Below are positions 50,357-64,000 of a stretch of 64,000 nucleotides of DNA, piece by piece. This DNA comes from Malus domestica (lineage: Eukaryota > Streptophyta > Magnoliopsida > Rosales > Rosaceae). The position numbers were made by a program, and so were the translations under genes. Numbering within the stretch: the stretch's first letter is position 1; each line of letters opens with the position of its first letter. The stretch is from positions 198,501-262,500 of the forward strand of contig NC_091675.1 of the NCBI RefSeq assembly GCF_042453785.1, written 5' to 3'. Below the pieces are notes generated by a model, which was not told where the DNA came from, did not search any database, and worked only from the letters and a program-made list of their open reading frames with translations.

Positions 50357-53068
50357 ATGGCGGAGGAGTACAACAAGAGCCAAGAACACGAGTACGAGAG
50401 GAAGACTGGGGATTACGAGGAAGGATCTGGTGCAGGCGAGACCAAGGATCGCGGGTTGTTTGATTTCTTGGGGAAGAAAGCGGAGGACAAGCCAACTTCT
50501 TATCAGCATGAGGAGAAGCCAGCTTCTTATCAGGAGGAGGAGGTGATCGTCACTGAGTTTGATGAGAAAGCCAAGATCTCCGATCATCATGAGGCACTGG
50601 CTCCTGATCAGTACACATCATCATACAGCAAAGTAGAAGAGGACAAGGAGAAGAAGCACGAGAATCTCTTGCAGAAGTTTCACCGATCTAACAGCAGCTC
50701 TAGCTCTGTAAGTATTCGTATTTGGAAATTATTTTTAAAAATTATTATTAGCACTTCAAAAAATTTATTCTACCTTCTAAACTTTCTATCTTTCTATATT
50801 AGGAAAGAAAATTATATTTGTGAGAGTGTTGAAAGAAATTGTTAAGAGTGCCAATAGCATTTCTTTTTTTTATTTATTCTTATTACAAACGATTTGCTTT
50901 TAGGGACGGTTTGATATAGGCGCCTTATTTTTGAATTTTATAGACTCAACATCTATGTCTTTTAGACATTTGATTAAACTCTTCTTCTCATCATTTTGTT
51001 GCCACATATATTATAATTAATCATTTTTATACCAAAATTACATGACCTGCCACTACTCTATATTTCTTAATCTCACGCCAAAAAAGTGCACAGTATTGAA
51101 CCAAACTTCCTACTATCTAGCATTTTGATTAACTTCTCCCCCTTTGGAGATAATTGTAAACAAAAAAACCCTAGTTAAATACAATTTATTTTCACAATAC
51201 TTACTACAATTTAGCAATGATTATCTACGATTTAATATTTTATTCCCAAAATGGTTGAAAATATTTTTAAATCTCACGAAATCAAATGTACCAATATAAT
51301 TTTTTATATCAATACATTAAGAGAAAATAGGACTAATAACAATATAAACGTACCAATAAATAAAGTGTATGAAATCAAACGTACCAAAATCAAAAGTAAT
51401 GTATCAATATCAACAATATGTACCAAAACTGCAAATAAATGTACCAATCAATGTTTTTTACAAATTAAAACGTACCTAACGGCAGTATACACATAATATG
51501 TTGTACCTAATAATAGTTGCTCAACAACTATAAGTAAAAAATAAAAATAAAAAATAAAAAACAAAGAAAAATAGTTTGACAAAAAAAAGGGGAAATATTA
51601 CACAGTGCTTTGTTGGATCGCCAACCATTTGGAAAAAAAAATCAATAAAACGAACCATTTGACAAAAATAGATAATATTAATGTTTGTAGAACAAAAAAA
51701 AATATTTTGATCGAAATATTATAATTGGAAAAAGGGATAATAGAGTTAATAACTAATACTCCACTAAATAAGGGGAAAAACGCATTAAAAACTTAAGAGG
51801 ATAAATATAGAATTAATAATTAACATTTTATTTTAAGAAAATACAATAATGATATGTAATTTAATTTAACAGAAAATTGTGAGGTGTCTATTGGTCAAAG
51901 CACTTTAATCAAATTTTAAAAAGACACAAATGTTTAATTTAAAAGATATAAAAAAGTTGTAGGGGTTCTAATTTTCCCTTGCTTTTAAGCTAATTAAAAG
52001 GAGAGCATGTATTGTATTATACATATTTTTGGCAAGATTTCTTAACCCAAAAAAGAAGGAATCCGGATCTCGCTGGATCCTCTTTGTTAGGAGCTCAAGG
52101 ATCTGAATCATGTTCGTTAATGATCAGAAATTATTTTAAATATTTTACTTAAAATTGAATATAAACAATCCGACAAAAATATCATAAACAAATATAATTT
52201 ACGAATTTTTAGAATTCTCATCATAAAATCCGGAGAGATCCTGTTGGGATTTTATAGATCAAGGTTTTTCTGCATATTCCACGTGTAATCACGTAGTGTT
52301 TACGTTGATTATATATTTGACATAACATTTAGAATAATTATAAGAAGATTAAATTTATAAATTAAATTAACAAATCTGTCACTAAAAAAAAAATAAGAAC
52401 GTTTATTAATAATTAAGTAATAATTTAATTACAAAATTTTATATATTTAGTTTACAAAATTTAATCAACAAATTTAATTTTTCTAGCATTACTCACATTT
52501 ATTCTTGTTCTTAATTTCCATAACTTAAATGTCTAAACTTTATGAAATCTCTGAACATTCGCAGTCAAGCGATGAGGAGGAAGATGAAGAGAAGAAGAAG
52601 CAGAGGAAAGAAAAGAAGGGATTGAAGGATAAGATCAAGGAGAAGATCTCCGGTGATGATCACAAGGAAGAAGGCTATCACAAAGAGGACACGGCTGTCC
52701 CAGTGGAGAAAGTGTACGAGGAGGAACATCATCATCAAGCTCCAGCTCCGGTTGTCCATCACCACGAAGAGCCCACTGACTACCCAACTGAGGAAAAGAA
52801 GGGTTTCCTCGAAAAGATCAAGGAAAAGCTTCCTGGCCACAAGAAGACTGAGGAGGTTCCAGTTGGTGCTGCTTCGTACGAACAGCAGAGTCACGATCAT
52901 CATGCCACGGAGCCACCGGTGGTAGCCTCTTATGAAGCTGGCGAAGAGCCCAAGGAAAAGAAGGGTATTATGGAGAAGATAAAGGAAAAGCTTCCTGGGT
53001 ACCATTCCAAGACCGAGGAAGATCACAAGGACATCAAGGAGAAAGAGAAGGATACTCCTTCCTATTAA
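50357..53068 (+). CDS. Acidic SKn dehydrin (COR47/ERD10/ERD14 type)
   Basis: Two exons, 50357-50707 and 52565-53068, giving 284 residues; the 1.86-kb intron splits the serine tract. Order of segments: an F-segment (DRGLFDFLGKKAED, about 31-44), a lysine/glutamate-rich linker, the S-segment (HRSNSSSSS joined to SSDEEEDEE, about 110-127), a diverged K-segment (EKKGLKDKIKEKISG, about 133), and two canonical K-segments EKKGFLEKIKEKLPG (about 194) and EKKGIMEKIKEKLPG (about 248). Histidine-rich patches (HHHQ, HHHEE) suggest metal binding. Group 2 LEA proteins of this FSK type are disordered, cytosolic/nuclear, phosphorylated on the serine tract, and protect membranes and enzymes in freezing and drought. 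The Y-segment is absent. The upstream CRT/DRE cluster fits this role. Confidence 0.95.
50735..50865. mobile_element. Small fold-back MITE (copy 2) in dehydrin intron
   Basis: Arms TTATTAGCACTTCAAAAAAT and, as reverse complement on the right, GCTATTGGCACTCTTAACAA form a fold-back resembling the copy at 16035-16152. It begins about 30 bp after the splice donor. Ends approximate. Confidence 0.45.
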
Positions 53069-54098
53069 TTAAGGGATTAAGAAAAAAAACAACATATATA
53101 ATCTTGTTTTGTGTTCGGAAATAATGGTTATGGGGGTGTCATTTGTGGTTTGTTAATTTCCTCCTCCCTGTGATGGGTGGTTTATTTGCCATGTTCTCTT
53201 GAGAGTATATTGGGCATATATACAAGTTTGTTTAGGGTTTCCGTTATAGGGTTCTCTTTGGTTTCGGAGGACCTTGAGTTTCTTTTGTATGTTATCTAAA
53301 CATTATTGTTGTTAATAAGATATTTGTTCTTCCTTTGTATTCCCTTCGTGTGGTCTCTGTATATATACACACATGCTTTGCATATTTATGAACCGGATTA
53401 TATGTTGAATGGTTCTTTGTAAATTTGTTTTATGGCACTATTGAAGAAGCAAATGAAGTAATGTAAGAAAATGCTCAAGGAATAATCATTTCCTTAATTA
53501 ATCAGGACGATCACTTGGATCTATGTACCATATAGTGTTGTACATGCGTGAAAGTGAAGAGTAACATGGAGGTGGGAGTGATAAGTGGAGTAACATGATG
53601 TCAAAATGCGCAGAGGTGCAAAAGGAGGGAGGCTTGGTTGGTCAAGATAGGAATATCAAACATATCTCTTAATTTAAACTTGTAATATTATAAGTCTATA
53701 TACATTATACAGCAACAAAAGTAGTAGCATAGCTTAATTTCTAATTTTGCCTCTCTTTTCTTATCGTGAGTTTGTTCTAATATGTAAAGACAAATGTTAA
53801 CACAAAATGTGGAAGGGTTCTTTGAATCAATTAATTCAATAATATTGTTACAACATTTACATTGTCATCTTGTTGTATTTACTTGGATCTCACCTGCTTG
53901 CTTCTTTATACCTACATTATTTCAATTGGACCCATAATATCAAAAGATGATGTCCGTTGGGAAAATGATGGATCGTGCTTGCACCACTCATCTTATTATC
54001 GATCGTCCGTTTCTTACAACTCATGAGCTGATGCTTCATATTATTACAACCTAATAATATAACATATATTATTTTCAATCAACATCTTTTCATATATA
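53069..54098. other. Spacer between convergent genes
   Basis: Dehydrin 3' UTR followed by AT-rich spacer. No gene or mobile element recognised. Confidence 0.45.
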
Positions 54099-54420
54099 GT
54101 TCAAGAGCTTAGGAAGCCGCCAAATCCGAATCCTATTAAGAATCAGAACTTGACGACGGGTACCCAATTCCATGGCGTTTATTAGCTATATTTACCACTT
54201 TGAGTCTTGTGAATCAAGTCATAGTTCAAGAGCTTAAGAAGCCGCCGACTCCGGATCCTGTGGAGAATCAGAACTTGACGACGAATACCCAGTTCCATGG
54301 CGTTTATTAGCTATATTTACCACTTCAAGTCAAAGTTCAAGAGCTTAGGAAGCCGCCGACTCTGAATCCTGTGAAGAATCAGAACTTGACGACGGGTACC
54401 CAATTCCATGGCGTTTATTA
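54099..54420 (-). repeat. Tandem triplication of the DMP gene's 3' end
   Basis: GTTCAAGAGCTTA starts units at 54099, 54224 and 54335 (periods 125 and 111 bp). Each unit contains the antisense of the coding tail (AAGCCGCC, GAATCCTGTG, GAATCAGAACTTGACGACG, TTCCATGGCGTTTATTAG). The innermost unit is the real C-terminus of the DMP gene; the two outer units are diverged partial copies downstream of the stop. Confidence 0.85.
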
Positions 54421-54953
54421 GGGAACACAACGAAAACAGTTCCGGCTATTGCACCAATAACCGGAGGCAACACCTGTAGCAAAACCTTCTCAGTGGACTC
54501 GAACCCTGGATAATAGCACCTGACAGTGTTGGCGTCCAAAAGTGACACAACTGCAAACACAATCAAGGAAAAGAAGGCATGCACAAAGTCCCCAAACCTA
54601 AGCTTGTAAGCAGACAAATCCACAGAGTTTGAACTCGTCGAGGGCCAAAGCCCCTTGCATGTTGCCACCCCATAGTGTGTTTGTTCATCACTGCCTTTGT
54701 AACTGTCTGTAAAGGAAGAAAAGCAGCAGGAGAAGCCGCAAACACCGATGAGAACGGCGCTTAGGTATTTGTTGACAGCAGTGCATTTGCCGTTGTTGGT
54801 CAAGACAGGGTTGAGGAACTGGAACAAGAAGACCGTGCCTGTCGGGAGGAGCTTGATGAGGTTGCCTGCGCCTGTTAATGTTTTGTCTTTGACGCTTTTG
54901 TTGGTTGTGGTGGTTGTCTTGGATTTATAGGAAGAGCTCGTAGAACCCCCCAT
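54345..54953 (-). CDS. DUF679 membrane protein (DMP family)
   Basis: Intronless 202-residue protein. A serine/threonine/lysine-rich N-terminus is followed by four TM segments of the DMP family: [17 protein letters not shown] (about 34-50), [19 protein letters not shown] (about 64-82), [19 protein letters not shown] (about 125-143) and [20 protein letters not shown] (about 156-175), and a serine-rich tail. Family signatures LTNNGKC and FTDSYKG are present. DMPs localise to tonoplast/ER and are linked to membrane remodelling in senescence, and some (DMP8/9) to gamete fusion; the subgroup here looks like the senescence/vegetative type but this is not certain. The TATA box is about 100 bp upstream. 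Confidence 0.92.
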   Translation of the reverse strand: MGGSTSSSYKSKTTTTTNKSVKDKTLTGAGNLIKLLPTGTVFLFQFLNPVLTNNGKCTAVNKYLSAVLIGVCGFSCCFSSFTDSYKGSDEQTHYGVATCKGLWPSTSSNSVDLSAYKLRFGDFVHAFFSLIVFAVVSLLDANTVRCYYPGFESTEKVLLQVLPPVIGAIAGTVFVVFPNKRHGIGYPSSSSDSSQDSESAAS

Positions 54954-55051
54954 TTTTCGGAATTAAAGTATTGTTTTGACGGAGTTTATAGAAATGATAT
55001 TTGAGAATTGTGTTGTAAATTGTGGTTTATGCGAGAGAGAAATTTGGTGTG

Positions 55052-55059
55052 TATTTATA
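55052..55059 (-). promoter_or_regulatory. TATA box of DMP gene
   Basis: TATAAATA on the minus strand, about 100 bp upstream of the ATG at 54953. Confidence 0.6.
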
Positions 55060-56024
55060 GAGAAATATAAGAGAGGCAATTGGTTGGGAGATGAATTGCT
55101 TTCACGTTAACTGAAAATGTGGCGTTATCTTGTTGAGATGGAAATGTTGCTTTTACTCTTAGAAAGGGCGGGCTTAATTTCTAATCCAAGTTTTGAGTAT
55201 TAATATTGTGGAATTTTTGTACTCTGGAAGGTTAACAAATCTAATTAATGACTTTAGATGGGCTTAGGAGATGAGTTGAAATTAAATAGATTCAAAGATG
55301 TAAATGATTCACTTCTCAAAATTGGGCTGCACGTATTGTATTGCTCTCAATAAATTGATTTCAAGGCTAAATAGTGTTTGGTCCATACATTCACTCTCTA
55401 TTCTCTTCGATTCATCTGATCCCTGTATTGGAGATCTCTACCCCAATATATTGTCCTCTCTCTCTCTCTTTTGGCCTCTCAAACCAGCATTTAATATGTC
55501 AACCATTTGCACTAGCTTACTGACACATTTCCACCTATTCGGCTAGACCCTCGTCAGTGAAGTGATGTTTTAGCAGTCGGCGTGGCGCTCCTTTTAAGAT
55601 TCAAGCAGCCCGATTTTCCCGCTCGGACCTTGGTTACTCTGCCCCGCCTTCCCAAGCACTCTCCCGATAGCCTTTATGTCCCATCCTAGGCCTCTGCTAT
55701 CAATTGCAAGTGGCCATATGGTCTGAGTAGCACCTGAATGGTTTTACCTTTGGAGACTTGTGTCATATAGCTGTGCTCGCTCACATGTTCCACGCAGTCG
55801 GGTAGTCCTTCTTTTGTCTCAGTCGGCCTGAGCACTCGGGAAGGCCTCTTCTGACCATTTAGGTCTTGGGCTTCTTGGTCTTTCCTTAGGCTTATGTAGT
55901 TGGGTGGGCCTAAATGGACCCAATATTAACATGAATAAATAATAAACAAGATAAATTAGTGATTAGATTGTTGTGCAATCGTATAATATTTAAATTATAT
56001 CAAAATACAGACGAAGTTAGGTCA

Positions 56025-56215
56025 GTTGGTTAGGACAATGTGCCCATCCATTTTCATTCAGACTCAAATTATTTTCTTGTAAATGAGCTATTTGTTGCCC
56101 ATCCATTTTCATTCAAACTCAAATTCTTTTCTTGTAAATGAGCTATTTGTTGATTCCCCTTCCCCCCCTGGCGCGTGTGCGAGCGCGCGCACAGAGAATG
56201 TAATTGGCTAAAATT
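56025..56215 (+). mobile_element. Possible tRNA-derived SINE with 55-bp internal duplication
   Basis: GGTCAGTTGGTTAGGACAAT resembles a tRNA-type A box, and ATTCAAACTC is a weak B box. A unit starting TGCCCATCCATTTTCATTCA is present at 56041 and again at 56096 (period 55). A GCGCGTGTGCGAGCGCGCGC run follows. No clear target duplication, so the assignment is tentative. Confidence 0.35.
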
Positions 56216-57056
56216 AAAGTTTAAGGGGGGGAAGGGAAAGGAAAAATCGACAAATACCTCCTTGTAAATTATAATATTGCAATTAAGAGTTGTTATTAAC
56301 GTCGATTGTCAAACACAGGACTGAATATCATGCATGTCCGGCAGTTAAGAGTTGTTATTAACATTTAATGATATGTGAGGATCAAATGCCTATTAATCAC
56401 AAGATTATATTATTTTAGGAAATGGCAAAAGACCAAGTGCAAGTTAAATTTGGGATAACTCAAAGTAAAAAAATTTGGGATAACTCATTCTTTAATGAAC
56501 AAATTTCAAAAACCTTAGACATTTGACTTAATTCCAAAATAAAATAAGTAGATTTTTGTGGTTCAGGTAACTTAAGCGTCTACATTTATTTACGTATATT
56601 CTTTGAGATTTAATTTTCACTTCATAGAATTTCTTGTATTAGAAAAAAAATTTAGAAACTCTCCATAAGATTTTGAGAAGGAGTGAAAGTATGATTAGTT
56701 GTATATTATTGATGGTTTTATACCATCAACATTGAACAATGACGTTGTAATTTTCAAAACTTGCATGGATGTAGTGTTATTATTTTCTTGTTTAGTGCAC
56801 GAAGAGTGCATCTGAGGAGGGTTTATTTTATTTTTTAAGAAAAAACGTTAAAGTTGCAAATGTACCCGCAAGTCATGGGAAGATGAAAAAAAAAAAAGCT
56901 TAAGACATTGACACCAATACCAGTAAGGGGCCGCTGTATTTTGTTGGAGCCAGCAAAATTGAAGCCACTTGAGTCAGTCATACCAAGAGCCGCCAATTTT
57001 TATTTTGACTCGAGAGGCTGTTGCACAATATATGTTTGTTCACTATCATTTATTAT

Positions 57057-57181
57057 GGTATATGCTCATCATTCTATTTATCATCGTTAGATGAGTTTGA
57101 ATTTTGAAATTTTAGATAGGCACAAATCTTGAAATTCAAATTCATTTAATAATGATAAATAAGGTGCTAAGCATACACCAC
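57057..57181. mobile_element. Fold-back MITE
   Basis: The left arm GGTATATGCTCATCATTCTA pairs with the right arm, whose reverse complement reads GGTGTATGCTTAGCACCTTA, then TTTATCAT and GATGAGTTTGAATTT match on both sides. About 125 bp, no coding. Confidence 0.6.
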
Positions 57182-57810
57182 ACTAAAGGGCGATCAACAA
57201 AAATACACTCTAATATATGGGGGTTTGCAGGGTAAAATAGCACCTTCAATTCTGCACACACAATCTTTGAGTGGGGAGGGTGTAAACAATAAATCAGTAA
57301 TCTAGAAACTAATTTGCTTAGTCCTTTTAGTCATAAACGAGGGACGAGGGGCTGCCTACACGGGCATGAATCACATGATCAGACATATCCCGATTCCCTG
57401 GCCACATGTATATCCTGCATCTTTGTCATTTATTATTTCATTCCACCGGACGGACTCGATCATTCATTGATCAATTAGTTTTATTATATATATTATAAAC
57501 TGAGAATAAAATTCATAGTTTAATTTAATTGTACGCAGACTGTCTTTTTTCATTAACCTACTAATCCACTGATAATATTATCTAATCACATATTTTATTG
57601 CTAAAAACTACTGGTTGGCCACTCCCAACTCCAAGGTCCAAAGTCCAAAGGCCAGCCAAATGATTAGCTTTGTAACGGTCCTTATTCACGTCCTTCTGAA
57701 TTCTGACCAGAAACCTTTACAAAAATGGTCCATGCCTAATGCCCTAAACGCACTCACAAGTCACAACAGACAGACAGGCTCACAAATTTAGTAGGGCGGG
57801 GGCGAGAGGG

Positions 57811-57811
<1 letters not shown>

Positions 57812-57880
<69 letters not shown>
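57812..57880. repeat. (GA)n microsatellite at ADH-like promoter/5' UTR
   Basis: A run of about 30 GA units ends roughly 20 bp before the ATG of the alcohol dehydrogenase-like gene. GAGA repeats of this kind can bind plant BBR/BPC factors; whether it is transcribed is not known. Likely polymorphic. Confidence 0.85.
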
Positions 57881-57883
<3 letters not shown>

Positions 57884-57897
57884 CGAGCGCTTTAGCA

Positions 57898-60572
<2,675 letters not shown>

Positions 60573-60737
60573 ATTACTTCTGCGTGTAACAGCCTTTACA
60601 TTTATATGTACTCTATGCTATCAATAAGCATGTAAGGTTTCAGATTCTAAATGAGTACTTATTTGCATCCCTTGCTACCTTGTCTTCTTATTTTCTTTAA
60701 GAGGGATACACATGAAAGAAAAATACTAAATAAACAT

Positions 60738-61560
60738 TTAAGACACTGCAAAACCACTAGATGCGCCAGTGAAGCAGGTGTTGGGGGAATCCTTGGTTTC
60801 CTTTGCTGAACCAAAATGCCTTAGCCTGTGAACCCCCGAATTTGCATCCCTCGGTATTTCCCCTTCTATGGTTGCTGTGCCATATAAGCTACCGGTATCT
60901 ACATTCCACTTGAAAAACAGGGAGAAATCATCATCGTCGTAAACAGGAACCCAGTGTTTTCCTTGAAGCATCTCTACCACTGCATATGTCCCTTCCGTCA
61001 ATAAGTCATATCTTGGGTTAGCACTCCAAACCGTGGCAGTTGGTCGATCTCCCTTTTTGAATGATCCACTTTTGGGTAAGTTGATATCCTCTTTAATAAC
61101 CCCGAAAGTTTGTATCTGGGGGAGGTGAGTCTCCAGAACAACCAACTAAGAGCCTGAGTTGTACAGAGGAAAGATGTGGTGGTAAGGGACCTTAAGGAAG
61201 GCCTTTGTCTCCCTTTGCCATCGCTTTGGCTAATTTCTCGAATTCTTGAATGTAAGATGATAATGTGTGAGGACCATAGAGAGTGGAAGCTAGATTTAGG
61301 TAAGTCTCATGCCAAACGTGTTAAAGAATAAATTTCGCTTATGGGTTGAGTATGTACCTCATATCTTTGTTGTGTGTGTTAGGAAGACCTGCTATTACAA
61401 TGTGAGTACCCTCGTCAAATTCACCATTGCTGTTACTTATAAGGGTCTCCTTGACTGCTTCCCTTAGCCGCCAACTGGCCATTGTGGTGAATTCTGCAAG
61501 AATCGGTAGCTTAGAGATTGTTAAATCCATTCGTACTGGTGTCAAGAGCAGGCCTTATGG
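60738..61560 (-). pseudogene. Neutral ceramidase 3' relic
   Basis: Three coding blocks on the minus strand match the end of plant neutral ceramidase. First 61545-61345 (PILAEFTTMASWRLREAVKE, NGEFDEGTHIVIAGLPNT), then about 61297-61196 (ASTLYGPHTLSSYIQEFEKL, AKAMAKGDK, ending in a stop), then 61145-60738 (KKGDRPTATVWSANPRYDLL, TEGTYAVVEMLQGKHWVPVY, GVHRLRHFGSAKE, SSGFAVS). The catalytic N-terminal two thirds are absent; the segment between blocks 1 and 2 lacks the expected TYxxY region, and a stop truncates block 2. A host gene fragment left by partial duplication, in convergent orientation to the ADH-like gene. Confidence 0.8.
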
Positions 61561-61942
61561 TGAGTGCTCATGGTGGCTGTTTGTCTCATAGTATATGTCA
61601 CTTGTGAGGGGTTTTAGTTTTTAGATTGATTTACGCAGTAAGGTGTAAACGAATCTCAGTGATGTTGGAATGGGACTGCCTTTGTGTTTTGGTAAAGAAT
61701 TTGTCAGTGCGCATGCGATGGACATAGGTATGAGTTGTGAATTGTAAAAGAGGACTAATCTCCAGGGACAGAAAGTATGATCAGCTTCCCAACCTGAGCA
61801 TTTGAATAGGAACGGTTGCAGGCTGCATTTGATCCCTAAGGTTACAATAGTTAAAAGAGAATTTTCTCTCAACTCAGTAATTCTAAATATATGTACGAAA
61901 TGGAGTTCAACTCTCCTAGGGTCCTCATTTGAGGATTGTGAG
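61561..61942. other. Spacer
   Basis: Possible further decayed flank of the ceramidase relic; I could not recognise coding sequence. Ends at the hAT MITE target site ATTGTGAG. Confidence 0.4.
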
Positions 61943-62805
61943 TAGGGATGGGCAAATACCCATTGGTTATGGGTAATCGTGGTTACCCGCCTATTTAGAT
62001 TAAACGGTTACGGTTATGGATAACCGTTTAGATAAATAAACGGTTATGGGTATAACCATTTACCCGTGAAATTTAAATAGGCGGTTATGGGTATTAACCG
62101 TGGTTATAAACGGCTAACTGTTTACCCATTTATTTTATATATGTAAAACTAACACAAATCATGTTCTCGATCCAATAATACTTAGCACCCAATAAATTAG
62201 CAAGGAATTCATCGGTCATTCTCTCAATAACACAACTACAGGAATGATGATTCTCATCATCAAGGAATTGGCCAAATTAATTTAAATTCTTTGCGAGTAA
62301 CCGTGAAATTGAAAGAAATGCTTTGACAGAAATGTCTTCTAAACAATTTTTGTAACCCAATAATACCTAGCAAATATTATATTTACCTTCATTGGTAACA
62401 GTTAAAAATATCGTCCCTAAACTATTATTTCAATTATTGGAATGGTATAAGGACTTAAAAAAAATTAAAATATGGAAATGTATGATGAATGTACCTATAA
62501 CGGTGTTTAATTGTCCGAAAAAAAAATTATGACATTTTTTTTTAATTTTCAAGTTGTTAAAAAACATGTAGACGGGTGAAAAAAGGGTAATGGTAAAAAA
62601 AAAAGATAAACGAGTTAAAAAGGATAAATGGGTAAACGTGTATTAAACGGTTACGGTTAAATGGGTATGCGGTTATGGGTATGGTTAACCGTTTATAAAC
62701 GGTTATGGGTATGTGTATAACCGTTTAGACAATTACCCAATGAGTAAACGGTTATGGGTAAATTAACTGCAGTTACCCGACCGCCATAACTATTGCCTAT
62801 CCCTA
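61943..62805. mobile_element. 863-bp hAT MITE, TSD ATTGTGAG
   Basis: Exact 8-bp duplications ATTGTGAG at 61935-61942 and 62806-62813. Ends TAGGGATGGGCAA and, as reverse complement of the right end, TAGGGATAGGCAA. Both subterminal zones are filled with AAACGGTTATGGGTA and its complement (TACCCATAACCGTTT). AAACGG is also the core Ac transposase binding motif. No coding capacity. The ends resemble those of the Ac-like element at 34925-40240 (TAGGGCTGGGCA). Confidence 0.9.
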
Positions 62806-62892
62806 ATTGTGAGAATCATATGCTACAAAATTATATTAGTTTAGATAGTTGACAAAGAACAAAATAAGTTTTCTAATGGTTTATAAATTTTA

Positions 62893-63046
62893 GGGAACTT
62901 TAACGAAAAGCACACGGTACTGTTCACTTTAACGAAAAACCACATTTTTACACTAAAAAGTCAATCTTGATACTATTCACTTTACCCTTTATTTTGTCCT
63001 TATCATTAAAACTCAAAGTTTTCAAGCCCTTTTCATTAGTTTTCCT
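62893..63046. mobile_element. 154-bp MITE with 9-bp TSD (MULE-like)
   Basis: TAAATTTTA at 62884-62892 and 63047-63055 flanks ends GGGAACTTTAACGAAAAG and, as reverse complement, AGGAAAACTAATGAAAAG. Nine-base target duplications are typical of Mutator-like elements. Confidence 0.75.
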
Positions 63047-63055
63047 TAAATTTTA

Positions 63056-63841
63056 AGGTAGTTTTGCTTTATTAAATTGTCAATATTTTAAACCTTTAAA
63101 TTCAAAATGTGAGGAAGAAAGTTGAAGTCAACAAGAAAATTAGCTTTTAAAATTGAAAAAAAAGAAGGAAGAATTGCTTTCTTCAAGTCATTTTAGGATT
63201 TTGCTTGCTATAAAAAAAACATAGTCATTTTAAGTTCTAAATTCCAACAGATTAGTACACACCTTTCGTTAATAGGAACCGGAACTGGAACCTTCCGAAA
63301 ATTCCCCAAGTTTGCAATTAGGGCTTTTGTATTGTAATTGAAGACCACCGGAACCGGACTTTCCAACGTTGTTGCTTTGCATCAGCCAGTTGAGGCTTGC
63401 GATCGCCGTAGGATTGAACGATTATCGGGTATGTAGATTTGCTTTTTGAAGATCAAATGTTTTGTTTGTTTGTTTGTTTGTTGGAGTTTGGAAATTATAT
63501 TCTCAGCATGACATATAGCCCGTGATATTCGGCAATTCGGCATTTGAAGGGTCCAATGCAATTCCCAAATCAATTAAATTTCCAGTCTTATAGGGTTTGA
63601 CTGCAAAACCCTAAATATTTGTTTGCACGTTCAGATTCAGCTCTGTCGAGCAATAGCATCATCCGGGATTCTATTTCGTATTGCAAAATCAGACAATATC
63701 TGTTGTATTGCTTGTCGATTCTGCGAATTATGTACTAGGAAGTTTGATGTTTGATGTTGAAAGGAAAAATGATGTATGATTCTACAGGCAGATACTAAGG
63801 GTTGGAAACTTGAGGTTACTTTCTAAACCATTTCGACCAGC
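63056..63841 (+). other. Promoter and 5' UTR of the ubiquitin-like gene
   Basis: AT-rich spacer to about 63280, then probable transcribed leader. A donor at 63429 (CGG-GTATGT) and acceptor at 63786-63787 (CTACAG) outline a 5' UTR intron of 359 bp, with a second leader exon running into the coding start at 63842. Confidence 0.5.
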
Positions 63842-63970
63842 ATGGAAGATCAGCACTCCAACGAAGGCGCCAGTTCTGGCAATGTTGTTGGGGCCACTTC
63901 TGATTCAAATCTTGAGATCAATATTAAGACTTTAGACTCACAGATGTACAGTTTTCAAGTTGATAAAAAT
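63842..63970 (+). CDS. Ubiquitin-like domain protein (BAG6-like), first coding exon
   Basis: The window ends inside the gene. The first coding exon gives 43 residues, MEDQHSNEGASSGNVVGATS then DSNLEINIKTLDSQMYSFQV and DKN, followed by a GTGAGT donor at 63971. EINIKTLDSQMYSFQVDKN is the first beta hairpin of a ubiquitin-like domain as in the plant large proline-rich BAG6-like/ubiquitin-like family (At5g42220 type), expected to continue with the rest of the fold and a long Q/P-rich region. Those proteins are proteasome-linked chaperones. Partial at the 3' end because the window stops. Confidence 0.75.
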
Positions 63971-64000
63971 GTGAGTTCTAGTCTTTGGTCATGTCTTGCG

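Larger units (their letters stand above)
54954..57056. other. Intergenic with repeat debris
   Basis: 55540-55930 is a GC-richer block (CCTCGTCAGTGAAG to GTGGGCCTAAATGGACCC) that resembles decayed LTR or DNA-element sequence but has no identifiable ends. Otherwise AT-rich with no supported gene. Confidence 0.4.

Overview
This is a plant nuclear window. Evidence: GT-AG introns, a plastid-targeted FtsH protease, an acidic SKn dehydrin, a peroxisomal 4CL-like enzyme, an LSD1-type demethylase, a DUF679 membrane protein, and many MITEs with intact target-site duplications (TSDs). Gene order was not compared with any genome. The MITE families and protein sequences suggest a woody eudicot, most likely Rosaceae (apple/pear type); that is inference.

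Layout. 1-20 kb is gene-rich: a DUF630/DUF632 protein (+), a BSK pseudo-kinase relic (+), chloroplast FtsH (-) with an apparent 8-bp deletion in the AAA module, a single-exon DUF241 protein (+), the tiny complex I subunit NDUFB2-like (-), and a 4-coumarate:CoA ligase-like enzyme ending in SKL (+). 20.5-43 kb is a transposon nest: a solo LTR inside a degenerate inverted-repeat element, a 6.9-kb hAT element with a decayed DUF659 transposase, an LTR-type element split by a Harbinger-type element, and a broken lysine/histidine-type amino acid transporter. That transporter is hit by two hAT elements in one exon (a 5.3-kb Ac-like element with an open 809-aa transposase, and a 1.27-kb deletion derivative of the 6.9-kb family) and carries an exact 388-bp tandem duplication. 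43.6-64 kb is gene-rich again: a small two-TM protein (-), LDL1-like histone demethylase (+), a two-exon dehydrin with CRT/DRE cores upstream (+), a DMP/DUF679 protein with a triplicated tail (-), a ten-exon zinc alcohol dehydrogenase-like gene (+), a neutral ceramidase relic (-), a hAT MITE, a MULE-like MITE, and the first coding exon of a ubiquitin-like-domain protein running off the window (+).

The genes are independent single-copy plant loci, not a pathway cluster. The main story is insertion history: most mobile elements still have exact TSDs, so boundaries and relative order can be read directly. I found no clear new biological system. The best candidates for follow-up are the apparently intact Ac-like hAT element with its dense subterminal 12-bp motif arrays, its 863-bp MITE relative with similar ends, and the FtsH frameshift.
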